From NCBI GenBank assembly GCA_011056835.1, contig DSDU01000055.1:1-38008 (forward strand): a DNA stretch of 38,008 nucleotides, in the 5' to 3' direction. The DNA comes from Deltaproteobacteria bacterium. GTDB taxonomy: Bacteria; Desulfobacterota; Syntrophia; Syntrophales; UBA6807. Below are positions 8,485 to 17,817 of this stretch, piece by piece. The number at the start of each line of letters is the position of its first letter. Position 1 is the stretch's first letter. Position numbers and translations under genes: made by a program. The notes under the pieces were generated by a model. It was not told where the DNA came from, did no database searches, and saw only the letters and a program-made list of their open reading frames with translations.

Positions 8485-10437
8485 ATGAAAACATCATCAC
8501 GATGGACGTCAGCGATGCTCGTATCTGTTATCCTTGCACTTTCCATAATCTGCACCGCTGCGCCCGCCATCGGCGCCCGCGTAACCGGCGAGGAAAATCC
8601 GGTTGCTACATCGGTCACACCTGCCCTTAAGCCGAACGAAGCAGCATCAGTGACAATAGATTTCAACGATGTGGACATAAACGTCTTTATAAAATTTATC
8701 AGTGAAATTACCGGCAAGAACTTTGTTATCGATAAAGCTGTCCGTGGAAACGTCACGATCGTCTCGCCGGGGAAGATATCGCTGAGGGAAGCATACAAGG
8801 TATTCGAATCCGTTCTTGATGTTCACGGATTCGCTGCCGTTCCCGCGGGAAACATCATAAAAATAATACCTTCCCGGGATGCAAAAGAGAAAAACATCGA
8901 AACCCGCCTGAAACGAGAGGCGATTACCCCCGATGACAGGATCGTCACGCAAATTATCTCTTTGAAATACGCGAATCCCGAAGAGATGAAAAAAATCCTC
9001 ACCCCGCTGGTATCAAAGTCGAGCGTTATTCTATCATATCCCCCGACGGGAATGATCATCGTAACCGACCTTCTTTCCAATATCCAGAGACTCCTTACGA
9101 TCGTCAAGGCTCTCGACATCGAGGGAACCGAGGAACAAATTTCAGTCATTCCTCTCATGTACGCATCGGCGGCTGAAACGACCAAGTCATTAGGTCTTAT
9201 TTTTCATGATGCAGCCAGAACACAGAAAGGCTCTCTTGCGCCACCCATCAAAATCGTTTCCGACGACCGGACGAATACCATCATAACGCTTGCAAGCGAA
9301 ATCGACACATATCGTCTGAGGGAGTTGATAAAACTTCTCGACAAGGAGATTCCGAAAGGCGAAGCAAAAGTCCGGGTCTACCGTCTGCAGAACGCCGATT
9401 CGGAAGAGCTGACCAAGGTTCTGATGAATCTTCCTTCCAAGACGGATACACCGCAGGAAAAAGGTAAAACCCCCGTTATCTCGAAAGACATGCAGATCGT
9501 GCCGGATAAAGCCACCAATACGCTGATCATCACAGCCGCCCGGGATGACTATATCGTCATTGAAGACATCATCAAGCAGCTCGACGTGCCCCGACCCATG
9601 GTATACATCGAAGCGCTGATCATGGAAGTCAATGTGGATAAAGATTTCAGCATCGGCGCCGAGTGGACGGCGGGAGAATACATTTCACAAGGCCGAGTGA
9701 AAATCGGCGCCGGATCGTTCAGAGGAGACAGCAGCCTGGTTACAACAACAAGTGCCGGTCAGGTCAACTTGCCGAAAGGATTTTCCGTGGGCGTCCTCGG
9801 CGAATCGATTTCCATCGGCGGCCTGACGTTTCCCAGTCTCGGCGCCATATTCAATGCATACCAAAAGGACAAGGACGTCAACATCCTGTCGACACCACAG
9901 ATTCTGACGCTCGATAATCAAGAGGCTGAACTCTACGTGGGGAAAAACGTCCCCTACCAGACAAGGGCGGAAACCTCGTCGGCAAATGTCGACTACAGCT
10001 CCTATGAATACAAGGATGTAGGCGTCACGCTCAAGATAACACCACAGATCAGCCAGGAACGGTACGTCCGCCTGAATATCTACCAGGAAGTGACAAAGCT
10101 TGTCGACACCGACACGTCGGCGGATCGACCAACGACCCTGAAACGAACAGCAAAGACAGCGGTATCAATAAAAGACACGAACACCATTGTTATCGGCGGC
10201 CTCGTCGGTGACGATATTACGCAAACCACCTACCAGGTTCCCTGTCTGGGCAATGTTCCACTGCTGGGATGGCTCTTCAAATACCGGAGCGAGCGGCGGG
10301 AGAAAACAAATCTGTATATCTTCATTACACCCCATATTATTGAAAACCCGATCGAAGCGACAGAGCTGTTAAAAGAAAAGCATGAAGATCTCGACAGTGT
10401 CAGAGAAGGTGTTATCAAAAAAAATCATTGGAAATAA
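8485..10437 (+). CDS. gspD: Type II secretion outer-membrane secretin GspD
   Basis: GspD forms the outer-membrane channel of the T2SS. The protein (650 residues from ATG 8485) has a Sec signal peptide (LVSVILALSIICTAAPAIGA). N0 follows (VTIDFNDVDINVFIKFISEI), then three N-type ring domains ending near residue 375, and the secretin domain from PRPMVYIEALIMEVNV. The C-terminal signature VPCLGNVPLLGWLFKYR and LYIFITPHII are present. No lipobox is seen. A TTG at 8452 is in frame but would place 11 polar residues before the signal peptide and has an ill-spaced site, so I prefer 8485, although neither start has a strong Shine-Dalgarno. Nothing like a pilotin gene is adjacent. Confidence 0.93.
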   Translation: MKTSSRWTSAMLVSVILALSIICTAAPAIGARVTGEENPVATSVTPALKPNEAASVTIDFNDVDINVFIKFISEITGKNFVIDKAVRGNVTIVSPGKISLREAYKVFESVLDVHGFAAVPAGNIIKIIPSRDAKEKNIETRLKREAITPDDRIVTQIISLKYANPEEMKKILTPLVSKSSVILSYPPTGMIIVTDLLSNIQRLLTIVKALDIEGTEEQISVIPLMYASAAETTKSLGLIFHDAARTQKGSLAPPIKIVSDDRTNTIITLASEIDTYRLRELIKLLDKEIPKGEAKVRVYRLQNADSEELTKVLMNLPSKTDTPQEKGKTPVISKDMQIVPDKATNTLIITAARDDYIVIEDIIKQLDVPRPMVYIEALIMEVNVDKDFSIGAEWTAGEYISQGRVKIGAGSFRGDSSLVTTTSAGQVNLPKGFSVGVLGESISIGGLTFPSLGAIFNAYQKDKDVNILSTPQILTLDNQEAELYVGKNVPYQTRAETSSANVDYSSYEYKDVGVTLKITPQISQERYVRLNIYQEVTKLVDTDTSADRPTTLKRTAKTAVSIKDTNTIVIGGLVGDDITQTTYQVPCLGNVPLLGWLFKYRSERREKTNLYIFITPHIIENPIEATELLKEKHEDLDSVREGVIKKNHWK

Positions 10438-10581
10438 ACACCACGGCCCGGAGCAGGGAGATTGAAGAGCGGGTGATTCGATGGTTTCAGACCCGCCACG
10501 GCGCGACTGACGCCTTCGCCTCACCGCAGGTTTTTTCAAATTCCCCGAGAGGATAAATAGAAATCAAGGTGTATATGAGAA
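10438..10581 (+). other. gspD-gspE intergenic spacer with a short hairpin
   Basis: This 144-base gap is the longest inside the secretion operon. It contains a six-base inverted repeat gcgggt (10469-10474) and acccgc (10491-10496) without a U-run, so it is not a convincing terminator. AAGGTG at 10566-10571 is the likely ribosome binding site of gspE. Confidence 0.4.
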
Positions 10582-12285
10582 ATGCAAATTAATCCTGAGT
10601 CATTTTATTCAAACAGAAATCTTGCCAAATACGGCCTTTCCGACGACATTGCTGAAGAAGTCCGGAACCTACGGGCGGCAAAGGGAGACGGGATGGTAGA
10701 TATACTGACCCAGCACAAGGGAATCGCCGAAACCGACCTTCTCCATGCCATGGAAGAGGAATTTCATATACCATATTTGCCTGAATTGCCGATGAATAAT
10801 CTTGATATTGATTTCACCAAACACATATCGATTCAATTTCTGAAAAAGTACAGGATGGTTCCGCTGGTATCAACGGAAGGACCTGTAATCGCGGTAAACG
10901 ACCCGTCAAACTTTCAGGCTTTTGACGATTTAAAACGCATTCTCAATGTGGGCGGCGCCCGCATGGTTCTTGCCACCAGGACGGCAATCCTTTCCGCAAT
11001 AAACGTCGCGTACGATATGGGACACGATTCGGAAGATGAATTCATTCATGACATGAATGGAGAATCGCCGGACAGTATTATCTCGGAAATTGAGGAAACA
11101 GCCGACCTGCTTGATGATACAAGCAGTGCACCGGTAATAAAACTGGTCAATCTCATGCTGTCACGAGCAGTCAAGGCCCGGGCCAGTGACATTCATATCG
11201 AACCGTTCCAGAAGTCTCTTATCGTGAGATATCGTATCGACGGTGTATTGTACAATATAATGGATGTGCCCAAGGGAATTCAATCATCCCTGGCGTCTCG
11301 AATCAAGATTATGGCAAAGCTCAATATCGCTGAAAAACGACTGCCTCAGGACGGGCGGATCGACATAAAAATCGGCGACAAACTCATCGATATCCGCGTT
11401 TCCATCATCCCCACGGCCTTCGGGGAACGTATTGTTCTAAGACTTCTCGACAAGACAGGCATCATCCTGAAAATGACCGACCTGGGTATTGACGATAACA
11501 GGTTGAAACAACTAAATACTGTCATTCACTCTCCTCACGGGATCATCCTGGTCACCGGACCGACGGGAAGCGGCAAAACGACGACCCTCTATGCGGTCCT
11601 TTCCACACTGAACAACCCCGATGTCAACATTATCACCATTGAGGACCCCATCGAATATCAGATCGACGGCATCGGACAGATACAGGTCAATCCCAAGATC
11701 GACCTAACCTTCGCCAGAGGTCTTCGATCGATCGTACGGCAGGACCCCGATGTTATCCTGGTCGGAGAAATCCGAGACGGAGAAACCGCTGAAATAGCCA
11801 TACAATCTTCACTGACGGGACACCTTGTTTTCTCAACGCTTCATACGAACGACGCGGCAAGCTCAATCACCCGTCTTATCGATATGGGCATGGAACCTTT
11901 TCTCGTATCATCGTCCCTTGTCGCCGTCATTGCACAACGGCTGATCCGACTGCTGTGCCCTGAATGCAGGGAGCGCTACGTTCCCGACCACGAATCGCTG
12001 GCAAAAGTTGGAATCGACTCTCAGATGTTACAGGACCGAACAATCTATCGGAGCACGGGGTGTTCAGCCTGTATGAAAACGGGCTACCGGGGAAGGACGG
12101 CCATATTTGAAATGATGCTCCTCAATGACGATCTGAAAAAACTTATTCTCAAAACATCCGATGCAAACGAAATTAAACAGGAAGCCGTCAAGCACGGGAT
12201 GAAAACCCTCCTGCAGGACGGCGCGACGAAAGTCCTTGAAGGAAAGACCAGCATTGAAGAAATCTACCGGGTAACGGGATTCTGA
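10582..12285 (+). CDS. gspE: Type II secretion ATPase GspE
   Basis: GspE is the cytoplasmic hexameric ATPase that powers pseudopilus assembly. The 567-residue protein has an N-terminal MshEN/N1E-type domain (to about 150) and N2 (KLVNLMLSRAVKARASDIHI). The RecA-like core has Walker A GPTGSGKTTT near residue 327, the Asp box IITIEDPIEYQIDGIGQIQV, Walker B with VILVGEIRDGETAEIA and the His box TGHLVFSTLHTNDA. A tetracysteine zinc module follows, with the pairs CPEC and CSAC about 40 residues apart. All catalytic motifs are intact. The start is ATG 10582; a nearer ATG at 10575 is in another frame and stops after five codons. It is last in the operon, whereas many systems have gspE next to gspF. 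Confidence 0.95.
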   Translation: MQINPESFYSNRNLAKYGLSDDIAEEVRNLRAAKGDGMVDILTQHKGIAETDLLHAMEEEFHIPYLPELPMNNLDIDFTKHISIQFLKKYRMVPLVSTEGPVIAVNDPSNFQAFDDLKRILNVGGARMVLATRTAILSAINVAYDMGHDSEDEFIHDMNGESPDSIISEIEETADLLDDTSSAPVIKLVNLMLSRAVKARASDIHIEPFQKSLIVRYRIDGVLYNIMDVPKGIQSSLASRIKIMAKLNIAEKRLPQDGRIDIKIGDKLIDIRVSIIPTAFGERIVLRLLDKTGIILKMTDLGIDDNRLKQLNTVIHSPHGIILVTGPTGSGKTTTLYAVLSTLNNPDVNIITIEDPIEYQIDGIGQIQVNPKIDLTFARGLRSIVRQDPDVILVGEIRDGETAEIAIQSSLTGHLVFSTLHTNDAASSITRLIDMGMEPFLVSSSLVAVIAQRLIRLLCPECRERYVPDHESLAKVGIDSQMLQDRTIYRSTGCSACMKTGYRGRTAIFEMMLLNDDLKKLILKTSDANEIKQEAVKHGMKTLLQDGATKVLEGKTSIEEIYRVTGF

Positions 12286-12470
12286 TGGGTGGGGCTTAAA
12301 GATCATTCCTCCTGACAGCTGCGTCATACACAAGGCTGACGATCACGGAAGCATGGCGAAGGACATCATAACACGGACACAGCGTATTGGGTATAGGGTG
12401 TGGGGTTCAAATCATGATTAACCAGGTGACGAATCACACGTCATTGCAGCCAGATACTGATTTCTCATTT

Positions 12471-12503
12471 TCGATATTCGTTTTTCGAATTTCGATTTTA
12501 TAT
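12471..12503 (+). terminator. Possible weak terminator after the T2SS operon
   Basis: A ten-pair stem with one mismatch and a TTTTT loop (12471-12495) is followed by TTTTATAT. The stem is AT-rich and the U-run short, so efficiency is doubtful. Confidence 0.35.
12476..12493. repeat. Copy 1 of an 18-base intergenic repeat
   Basis: attcgtttttcgaatttc; identical to 24632-24649. The centre is a small hairpin ATTCG-TTTTT-CGAAT. Both copies lie in intergenic sequence with further TTTTCGA-rich flanks. Confidence 0.6.
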
Positions 12504-12540
12504 ACCTTATCCCCGTTTCACCGCCCCTCAGTCTGCCCGT

Positions 12541-13833
12541 TTATGCCGAATAGAAAAGATCATGTTTTGTTTCGATAACATGCCGGGTATCGACGACGGG
12601 AATCCCGAATGATGCAAAGTCAACGATTCTGTACTCATCGTGCGGCGTCGCGATGAGCATGAGATCGTAATCCCCGCTGATGTCGACAGACTTTCTACCG
12701 GCAAAGTGACCATATTCCCGGGTCGGTCCTATCTCGGGGATATAGGGGTCATTGTAGCTCACAACCGCTCCCATATTTTCAAGTTTTTCCATAAGACGAT
12801 AGGAAGGGGACTCCCGGTCATCGTCCACATTTGCCTTGTAGGCGAGTCCCAGCATCAGGATGCGTGACCCCTTGATTGGTTTGCCGGCATCATTGAGCGC
12901 CAGTATGACTTTGGAAACAACGTAATCCGGCATGGAGGTATTGATCTGTCCGGCGATTTCTATAAACCGGGTGGACAGCTCGTACTCCCGTGCCTTCCAG
13001 GTAAGATAAAACGGATCAATGGGGATACAGTGTCCGCCCAGTCCCGGTCCCGGGTAGAAAGCCTGAAAACCGAAAGGTTTGGTTTTTGCCGCATCCACGA
13101 CCTCCCATATGTCAATCCCCATTTTGTCGAAAAGAATTTTCAGCTCATTAACCAGGGCGATATTAACCGAGCGATATATGTTCTCGAGAAGTTTGGTCGC
13201 TTCCGCCACCTTCGTCGATGATACCGGAACGGTTCGTACGACAATGGAATCATACAGGGCCTTCGCCGCCTGCAGGCAGTCACGGGTAAGACCGCCGACG
13301 ACTTTCGGCACTGTTTTCAAATTAAAGTCTTTATTGTTGGGATCTTCCCGCTCCGGTGAATAGGCGAGGTGGAAATCATGTCCCGCCGTCAACCCCGACC
13401 CTTCAAGGATTGCCTTGAGATCTTCATCGGTTGTTCCGGGATAGGTCGTCGACTCAAGGATGACAAGATGTCCTGACCGGAGGTGGAGAGCAATCGTTTC
13501 GGCCGTGGTGAACACATACCGCATGTCCGGCTCTCTGTTCTTATTGAGGGGCGTGGGAACACAGATAATGATGCAATCGACGTCCCGCAGCATCGAAAAG
13601 TCGGTCGTTGTGGAAAATTTATCCGACAGGAGCCCCTTCACAGGAGCTATGTCGATGTGTTTGATATAGCTTTCACCCTTTTTCAGCTTCTCCACTTTTT
13701 TTGCATCAATATCAAAGCCCGTCACGGAAAATCCTGCTTTGCAGAACTCAATAACGAGCGGCAATCCGACATAGCCGAGACCGATGATTCCAATATGGGC
13801 AGCTTTTGTCTCAATCTTTTTAAGCAGATCCAT
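12541..13833 (-). CDS. wbpA: UDP-N-acetyl-D-glucosamine 6-dehydrogenase-type nucleotide sugar dehydrogenase
   Basis: The enzyme oxidises the C6 hydroxyl of a UDP-hexosamine (or UDP-hexose) to the uronic acid with two NAD+, supplying precursors for surface polysaccharide. The 430-residue protein has a Rossmann motif (IGIIGLGYVGLPLVIEFCKA), the ESTTYPGTTDE segment, the central KLLENIYRSVNIALVNEL helix and the active-site Cys269 in GPGLGGHCIPIDP. The C-terminal UDP-binding domain contains MLGLAYKANVDDDRESPS. SPEREDP and KTPFGFQAFYPGPG features favour the WbpA/UDP-GlcNAc group over Ugd (UDP-glucose), but substrate cannot be fixed from sequence. It is the last gene on this strand before a convergent region and has no glycosyltransferase neighbours in the window. 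Confidence 0.85.
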   Translation of the reverse strand: MDLLKKIETKAAHIGIIGLGYVGLPLVIEFCKAGFSVTGFDIDAKKVEKLKKGESYIKHIDIAPVKGLLSDKFSTTTDFSMLRDVDCIIICVPTPLNKNREPDMRYVFTTAETIALHLRSGHLVILESTTYPGTTDEDLKAILEGSGLTAGHDFHLAYSPEREDPNNKDFNLKTVPKVVGGLTRDCLQAAKALYDSIVVRTVPVSSTKVAEATKLLENIYRSVNIALVNELKILFDKMGIDIWEVVDAAKTKPFGFQAFYPGPGLGGHCIPIDPFYLTWKAREYELSTRFIEIAGQINTSMPDYVVSKVILALNDAGKPIKGSRILMLGLAYKANVDDDRESPSYRLMEKLENMGAVVSYNDPYIPEIGPTREYGHFAGRKSVDISGDYDLMLIATPHDEYRIVDFASFGIPVVDTRHVIETKHDLFYSA

Positions 13834-14144
13834 TATTCTCTCTTTTTTGCTCCCTTCAGAGAAATTTAATTCCAGGGCGCGAAGGTTAGCAGGGAATCAT
13901 GATCCGGTAAAGAACAAAATATCATCCTGCCATCTTCGCAGCCGTCGATGTTGTATCGGCATTTCTCTCAACGAACAGTAGGAAATTTTCATCATGCCCC
14001 GACACCGATGCCACCGGGCAAGGTTACTGAGGATTCTTGCAGTAATCATCAGGAATCTCGAGGGGATACCAATGATTGTCTCGATGAGGCCGACATGGGG
14101 AGCGGGGGGCAAATAATGAGAAGAATTCATCATCGGGAAATCAT
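13834..14144. other. Gap between zwf and the sugar dehydrogenase; nothing recognised
   Basis: About 310 bases separate the zwf stop from the next start on the - strand. I see no gene, RNA or clear terminator. A purine-rich AAGAGAGAA tract lies just upstream of the dehydrogenase ATG and may serve as its ribosome binding site. The gap suggests the dehydrogenase may have its own promoter. Confidence 0.4.
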
Positions 14145-15731
14145 TCAGATCCGGCGAGAATGAATTGAAATTTTATCTCGAGCGGTCTCCGGTCCCCAAC
14201 TGCCGCTCTCATAGATCTGCAGTCTACTGCTTCGTTCGGCACAGGTTTCACAAAAATCAAGAACGGGCGTCAGGTACGACCAGGTCAGCTCCAGTCCGTC
14301 CTGCCTCCAGAATAACATGTGATCACCTCCGATCACATCAAGCAGCACCTTTTCGTAAGCATCAAGAATGGGTCCTTCGTAGCTCTGCAGATAATTAAAA
14401 TCCATGGTTACCGATCGGAGAGCAATGTTGGATCCGGGGCTTTTTGTCTGAAACGTCAGCGTTATTCTCTCATCAGGCTGAATGCCCATGATCAGCCTGT
14501 TAGCGCTGATATGCTCGCCGAGTACGGCGCGAAACAGTGAATGAGGCACTTCCTTGAAGTTGACTACGATTTCCGTCAATTTCCGCGCCATCCGTTTTCC
14601 CGATGTGAGATAAAAGGGAACACCCTGCCACCGCCAGTTGTCAATCAAAACCGTCAACATGGCGAATGTGGGGGTCAGCGAGGAGGCACTGACCCCATGT
14701 TCATCACGGTACGCGGGGACCTCGGTCCCGTCGATGACGCCCCCGCCATATTGACCGAGTATGACATTATCCGAATCAAGGTCATGTGAGAACGGCCGTA
14801 ATGATCTGAACAATTTGACTCGTTCATCCCTGACACGTTCCGCTTCGAACAATGACGGCGGTTCCATGGCGGTTGTCGACAGAAGCTGCATCATATGATT
14901 TTGAAACATGTCCCGCAGGACACCCGCCTCTTCATAATATCCGGCACGGTGTTCCACTCCCAGAGACTCAGCGGCGATGATGCTCACATCGTGTATATAG
15001 TTCCTGTTCCATATCGGCTCAAAGATTGAATTGGCAAAACGGAACATGAGAATACTCTGAACGGTTTCCTTTGCCAGGTAATGATCGATTCGAAAGATCT
15101 GACGTTCGTGAAAATATTCTCGGAGTGTTTCATTCAAATCGATGGCGGTGGCCAGGTCCCTCCCGAAAGGCTTCTCGATGACGACACGGGGCCAGCCCTG
15201 TTCGTGCCTCCGTTCATCGGAAAGGCCGGATTCGCCGAGCATCCGGATCGTCATTTTATACAGAGACGGTGGAATCGCCAGATTATAGATTCGGTTACCC
15301 GGCAGATTATGGTCCCGCTCGAGCGATGACAGAAATGTCCCCAAGTCAATGAATGTTGCCGGATTATTATATTCAACGGTTGTATAGAAGAGGCGGGTGG
15401 CGAAAAATTCCCAGAGCTTCCGGTCCACATTGCAATAGAGCGGAACCGCTTTCTTCATGATGTTCCTGAAATCATTGTGAGTCATCTCCGTTCTGCTTGT
15501 ACCGATGATAAGAAACGAATCGGAAAGGCCGCCTTCCGCATACAATCGATAGAGCGCCGGCACGAGCTTTCTCCGGGTGAGATCACCGGAGGCACCGAAA
15601 ATGACGATTGTGCAGGGCTCTTGTTTCGTTTCGACAAGACGCACCCGTTGACGCCGGTCGGAATCCGCAACAACACATCGCACCACGGCATTGTCATCCC
15701 GCTGATCGGAATGAGCGGTATCGATGTTCAT
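14145..15731 (-). CDS. zwf: Glucose-6-phosphate 1-dehydrogenase
   Basis: Zwf oxidises glucose 6-phosphate to 6-phosphoglucono-lactone, the first step of the oxidative pentose phosphate pathway. The 528-residue protein (family about 490-510) has the coenzyme motif IFGASGDLTRRKLVPALY, the substrate site RIDHYLAKE (Asp216, His217), the AESLGVEHRAGYYEEAGVLR segment and QNHMMQLL. The usual Gly of RIDHYLGKE is Ala here. A polar extension of about 35 residues precedes the Rossmann motif. I chose ATG 15731: it shares a base with the pgl stop (TGATG) and has AAGGAGGGG six bases upstream. An in-frame ATG at 15755 lies within pgl. The pgl-zwf overlap indicates translational coupling. Confidence 0.95.
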   Translation of the reverse strand: MNIDTAHSDQRDDNAVVRCVVADSDRRQRVRLVETKQEPCTIVIFGASGDLTRRKLVPALYRLYAEGGLSDSFLIIGTSRTEMTHNDFRNIMKKAVPLYCNVDRKLWEFFATRLFYTTVEYNNPATFIDLGTFLSSLERDHNLPGNRIYNLAIPPSLYKMTIRMLGESGLSDERRHEQGWPRVVIEKPFGRDLATAIDLNETLREYFHERQIFRIDHYLAKETVQSILMFRFANSIFEPIWNRNYIHDVSIIAAESLGVEHRAGYYEEAGVLRDMFQNHMMQLLSTTAMEPPSLFEAERVRDERVKLFRSLRPFSHDLDSDNVILGQYGGGVIDGTEVPAYRDEHGVSASSLTPTFAMLTVLIDNWRWQGVPFYLTSGKRMARKLTEIVVNFKEVPHSLFRAVLGEHISANRLIMGIQPDERITLTFQTKSPGSNIALRSVTMDFNYLQSYEGPILDAYEKVLLDVIGGDHMLFWRQDGLELTWSYLTPVLDFCETCAERSSRLQIYESGSWGPETARDKISIHSRRI

Positions 15732-16555
15732 CAGCGCCCCTCCTTCTCGTGCCATTCAGCCTCATGCGGCATTTCAGCTGATTTTTTCAACGTCCGTAAG
15801 ACAAGCGATGCCGCATCATGATCAAGCAGCCAGATCAGTTCACCTTCTCGAGGTTTTACCATTCCGGCCGGCACGTCTCCGCCGTCACCATCTCCGGAAA
15901 AGACCTTTGAAACAACCGATGCCTTTTCTCCTCCAGCCACGATGAAAAGAACGTGTCGAGCATTATTCAGGACGGGAATCGTCAAAGTGAGACGGTTCAG
16001 ATCGGGGTTTCCTCCTTTAACAGCACAGACCAGTCTTTCCGTTGCATGGAGCGAATCGTGACCGGGAAAAAGGGATGCCGTATGACCGTCCGTACCGATG
16101 CCGAGAATAACAAGATCGAAGACCGGTACTTCATCATGAGCAATATTGAAGAAGGAACGCAGCTCTCCTTCATATTCCTCCCTTCCTTCATCGGGCGGTA
16201 AATCCCCCCGCATCGGATGCACTTGATACCGGGGAATCGGAACATGATCGAGCAGATCCTTGAGCGCCGTTCCGTAATTACTTACCGGATCGTCAACGGA
16301 GACGCACCGCTCATCCACCCAGAAAAAATGAATTCGTTCCCACGGTACGCGGGAATGATACGGCTCTTCAGCAAGCATGCGATACATATCTCTCGGGGTT
16401 GATCCCCCTGAAATGGCGACGATGAATTTGCCGGTCTTCTCGACACTTTCATTCACACATCCCTCGAAAATATCGACGGCGACATTCGAAAGACTGTGCC
16501 GATTGTTTTCTATGATCATTCGCGCGGTGTCGATATGAAATTCACGGCTGCTCAT
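15731..16555 (-). CDS. pgl: 6-phosphogluconolactonase
   Basis: Pgl hydrolyses 6-phosphogluconolactone to 6-phosphogluconate. The 274-residue protein is of the DevB/SOL type, with FIVAISGGSTPRDMYRML, the substrate-binding segment IHFFWVDERCVSVDDPVSNY and the signature FDLVILGIGTDGHTASLFPG, plus VLFIVAGGEKA near the C-terminus. A C-terminal tail of about 20 residues is rich in Glu, Lys and His. The gene lies 52 bases after gnd and overlaps zwf by one base, so the three oxidative steps are co-transcribed but not in pathway order. The ribosome binding site is weak (GTGAGCAG). Confidence 0.93.
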   Translation of the reverse strand: MSSREFHIDTARMIIENNRHSLSNVAVDIFEGCVNESVEKTGKFIVAISGGSTPRDMYRMLAEEPYHSRVPWERIHFFWVDERCVSVDDPVSNYGTALKDLLDHVPIPRYQVHPMRGDLPPDEGREEYEGELRSFFNIAHDEVPVFDLVILGIGTDGHTASLFPGHDSLHATERLVCAVKGGNPDLNRLTLTIPVLNNARHVLFIVAGGEKASVVSKVFSGDGDGGDVPAGMVKPREGELIWLLDHDAASLVLRTLKKSAEMPHEAEWHEKEGR

Positions 16556-16607
16556 CTGCTCACATTGCCACTGCGAGGGTTACGTTTACCATTCCATGTT
16601 GAATGTT

Positions 16608-17537
16608 TCATGTTTCCCCCTTTTCTGCAGATCCGACGACGGCGTGCCCACCGAACTTACGGCGCAGCGCCGCAAGGAGTTTTGCGGCATAGCGGTCTTC
16701 CTGACGGCTGAGAAACCGCATCATGAGTGAAAGAGTGATAACGGGTGCCGCCACATCTTCATTAATGGCTTCGGCTACGGCCCACCGCCCCTGCCCCGAA
16801 TCGTCAACCCAGCCTTTGATATCCGACAGATCCGGATCGTCCGACAGCGACACCGCTGTCAGGTCGAGAAGCCAGGACCGAACGACACTTCCGTATCGCC
16901 AGATTTCTGCAATCCGTTGAAGATCGAGGGAAAATTCTTTTTTTGATTTCAAGATATCAAACCCTTCGGCATAGGCCTGCATCAGGCCGTATTCAATTCC
17001 ATTATGCACCATTTTAACGAAATGACCCGAACCGGCAGGCCCCACGTGACCCCATCCTCTGTCGGGCGCCGGCGCCAGGGTCTCGAACATCGGGCGCAGC
17101 CGGTCGACATCTTCTTCAGAACCGCCAACCGTCATGCTGTACCCCTCGGTAAGTCCCCAGACACCGCCACTTGTTCCTACATCAATAAAAGAAATTCCTT
17201 TTGCGGCAATGCCGGCGGCACGTCGGACGCTGTCAAGATAAAATGAATTGCCGCCGTCAATCAGCATATCTCCGGGAAGCAGTATTTTCATCAACGCATC
17301 AATCATGCCGTCGGTTGCGCAACCGGCGGGAACCATAATCCAGCACACACGAGGCGGCTTCAACATCGTGATAAGACCATCCAGAGATTCTATCGCCGTA
17401 ACATTATCCTCTTCATCGGCGAGTTCATAGGCTTTTGCAACCGTTCGGTTATAGACGACCACATCATGCCCCCCCCGTGCAAGCCTGCGGGCCATGTTAC
17501 CGCCCATTCTCCCAAGGCCGATGATTGCCAGCTTCAT
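16608..17537 (-). CDS. gnd: 6-phosphogluconate dehydrogenase, decarboxylating, short form
   Basis: This enzyme converts 6-phosphogluconate to ribulose 5-phosphate and CO2 with reduction of NAD(P). At 309 residues it belongs to the short GntZ/YqeC-like class rather than the 470-residue GndA class. Motifs are LAIIGLGRMGGNMARRLARG (Rossmann), DGGNS, the catalytic Lys in GSGHFVKMVHNGIEYG and the DSGQGRWAVAEAINEDVAAP segment. The VVVYNRTVAKA stretch after the second strand carries an Arg that could favour NADP, but cofactor choice is uncertain. AAGGAGG precedes the ATG. About 280 bases separate it from pgi. Confidence 0.93.
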   Translation of the reverse strand: MKLAIIGLGRMGGNMARRLARGGHDVVVYNRTVAKAYELADEEDNVTAIESLDGLITMLKPPRVCWIMVPAGCATDGMIDALMKILLPGDMLIDGGNSFYLDSVRRAAGIAAKGISFIDVGTSGGVWGLTEGYSMTVGGSEEDVDRLRPMFETLAPAPDRGWGHVGPAGSGHFVKMVHNGIEYGLMQAYAEGFDILKSKKEFSLDLQRIAEIWRYGSVVRSWLLDLTAVSLSDDPDLSDIKGWVDDSGQGRWAVAEAINEDVAAPVITLSLMMRFLSRQEDRYAAKLLAALRRKFGGHAVVGSAEKGET

Positions 17538-17817
17538 TGTTCCTCCTTACAGCGCTTCATTCTCTATGCGGCAACAACGCATGCAGGACCGCTCATGTTC
17601 CTTCCGCCTGTTCTGTAGATTCTTGTGTCTTTCACGGCATTTCTTCAATATTCCTTTTTTTAAAATACCGTAAGCTGCTCTCTTCTTCATCCTTCGTCAT
17701 GGCGATTTACTCTCGCGCATGACTCGTCCCCGGTAATTCGCGCGCCTTGTCTCCGGAGCTTTTTCATAAAGCCGCATCCTTTATTACGGCATAAGATGTT
17801 TTGCCATGGCGTCATGG

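Larger units (their letters stand above)
12286..12540. other. Convergent intergenic region between gspE and the sugar dehydrogenase
   Basis: No credible gene is visible between these two tail-to-tail genes. Near its right side is an imperfect hairpin, tcgatattcg (12471-12480), a T5 loop and cgaatttcga (12486-12495) with one mismatched pair, followed by TTTTATATA. On the + strand it could act as a weak terminator for the secretion operon. The core attcgtttttcgaatttc occurs again at 24632-24649. Confidence 0.4.

Noticed and set aside
13897-14133. A 78-codon - strand frame between zwf and wbpA
   Set aside because: Composition is unlike the neighbours, no ribosome binding site seen, no similarity recognised.
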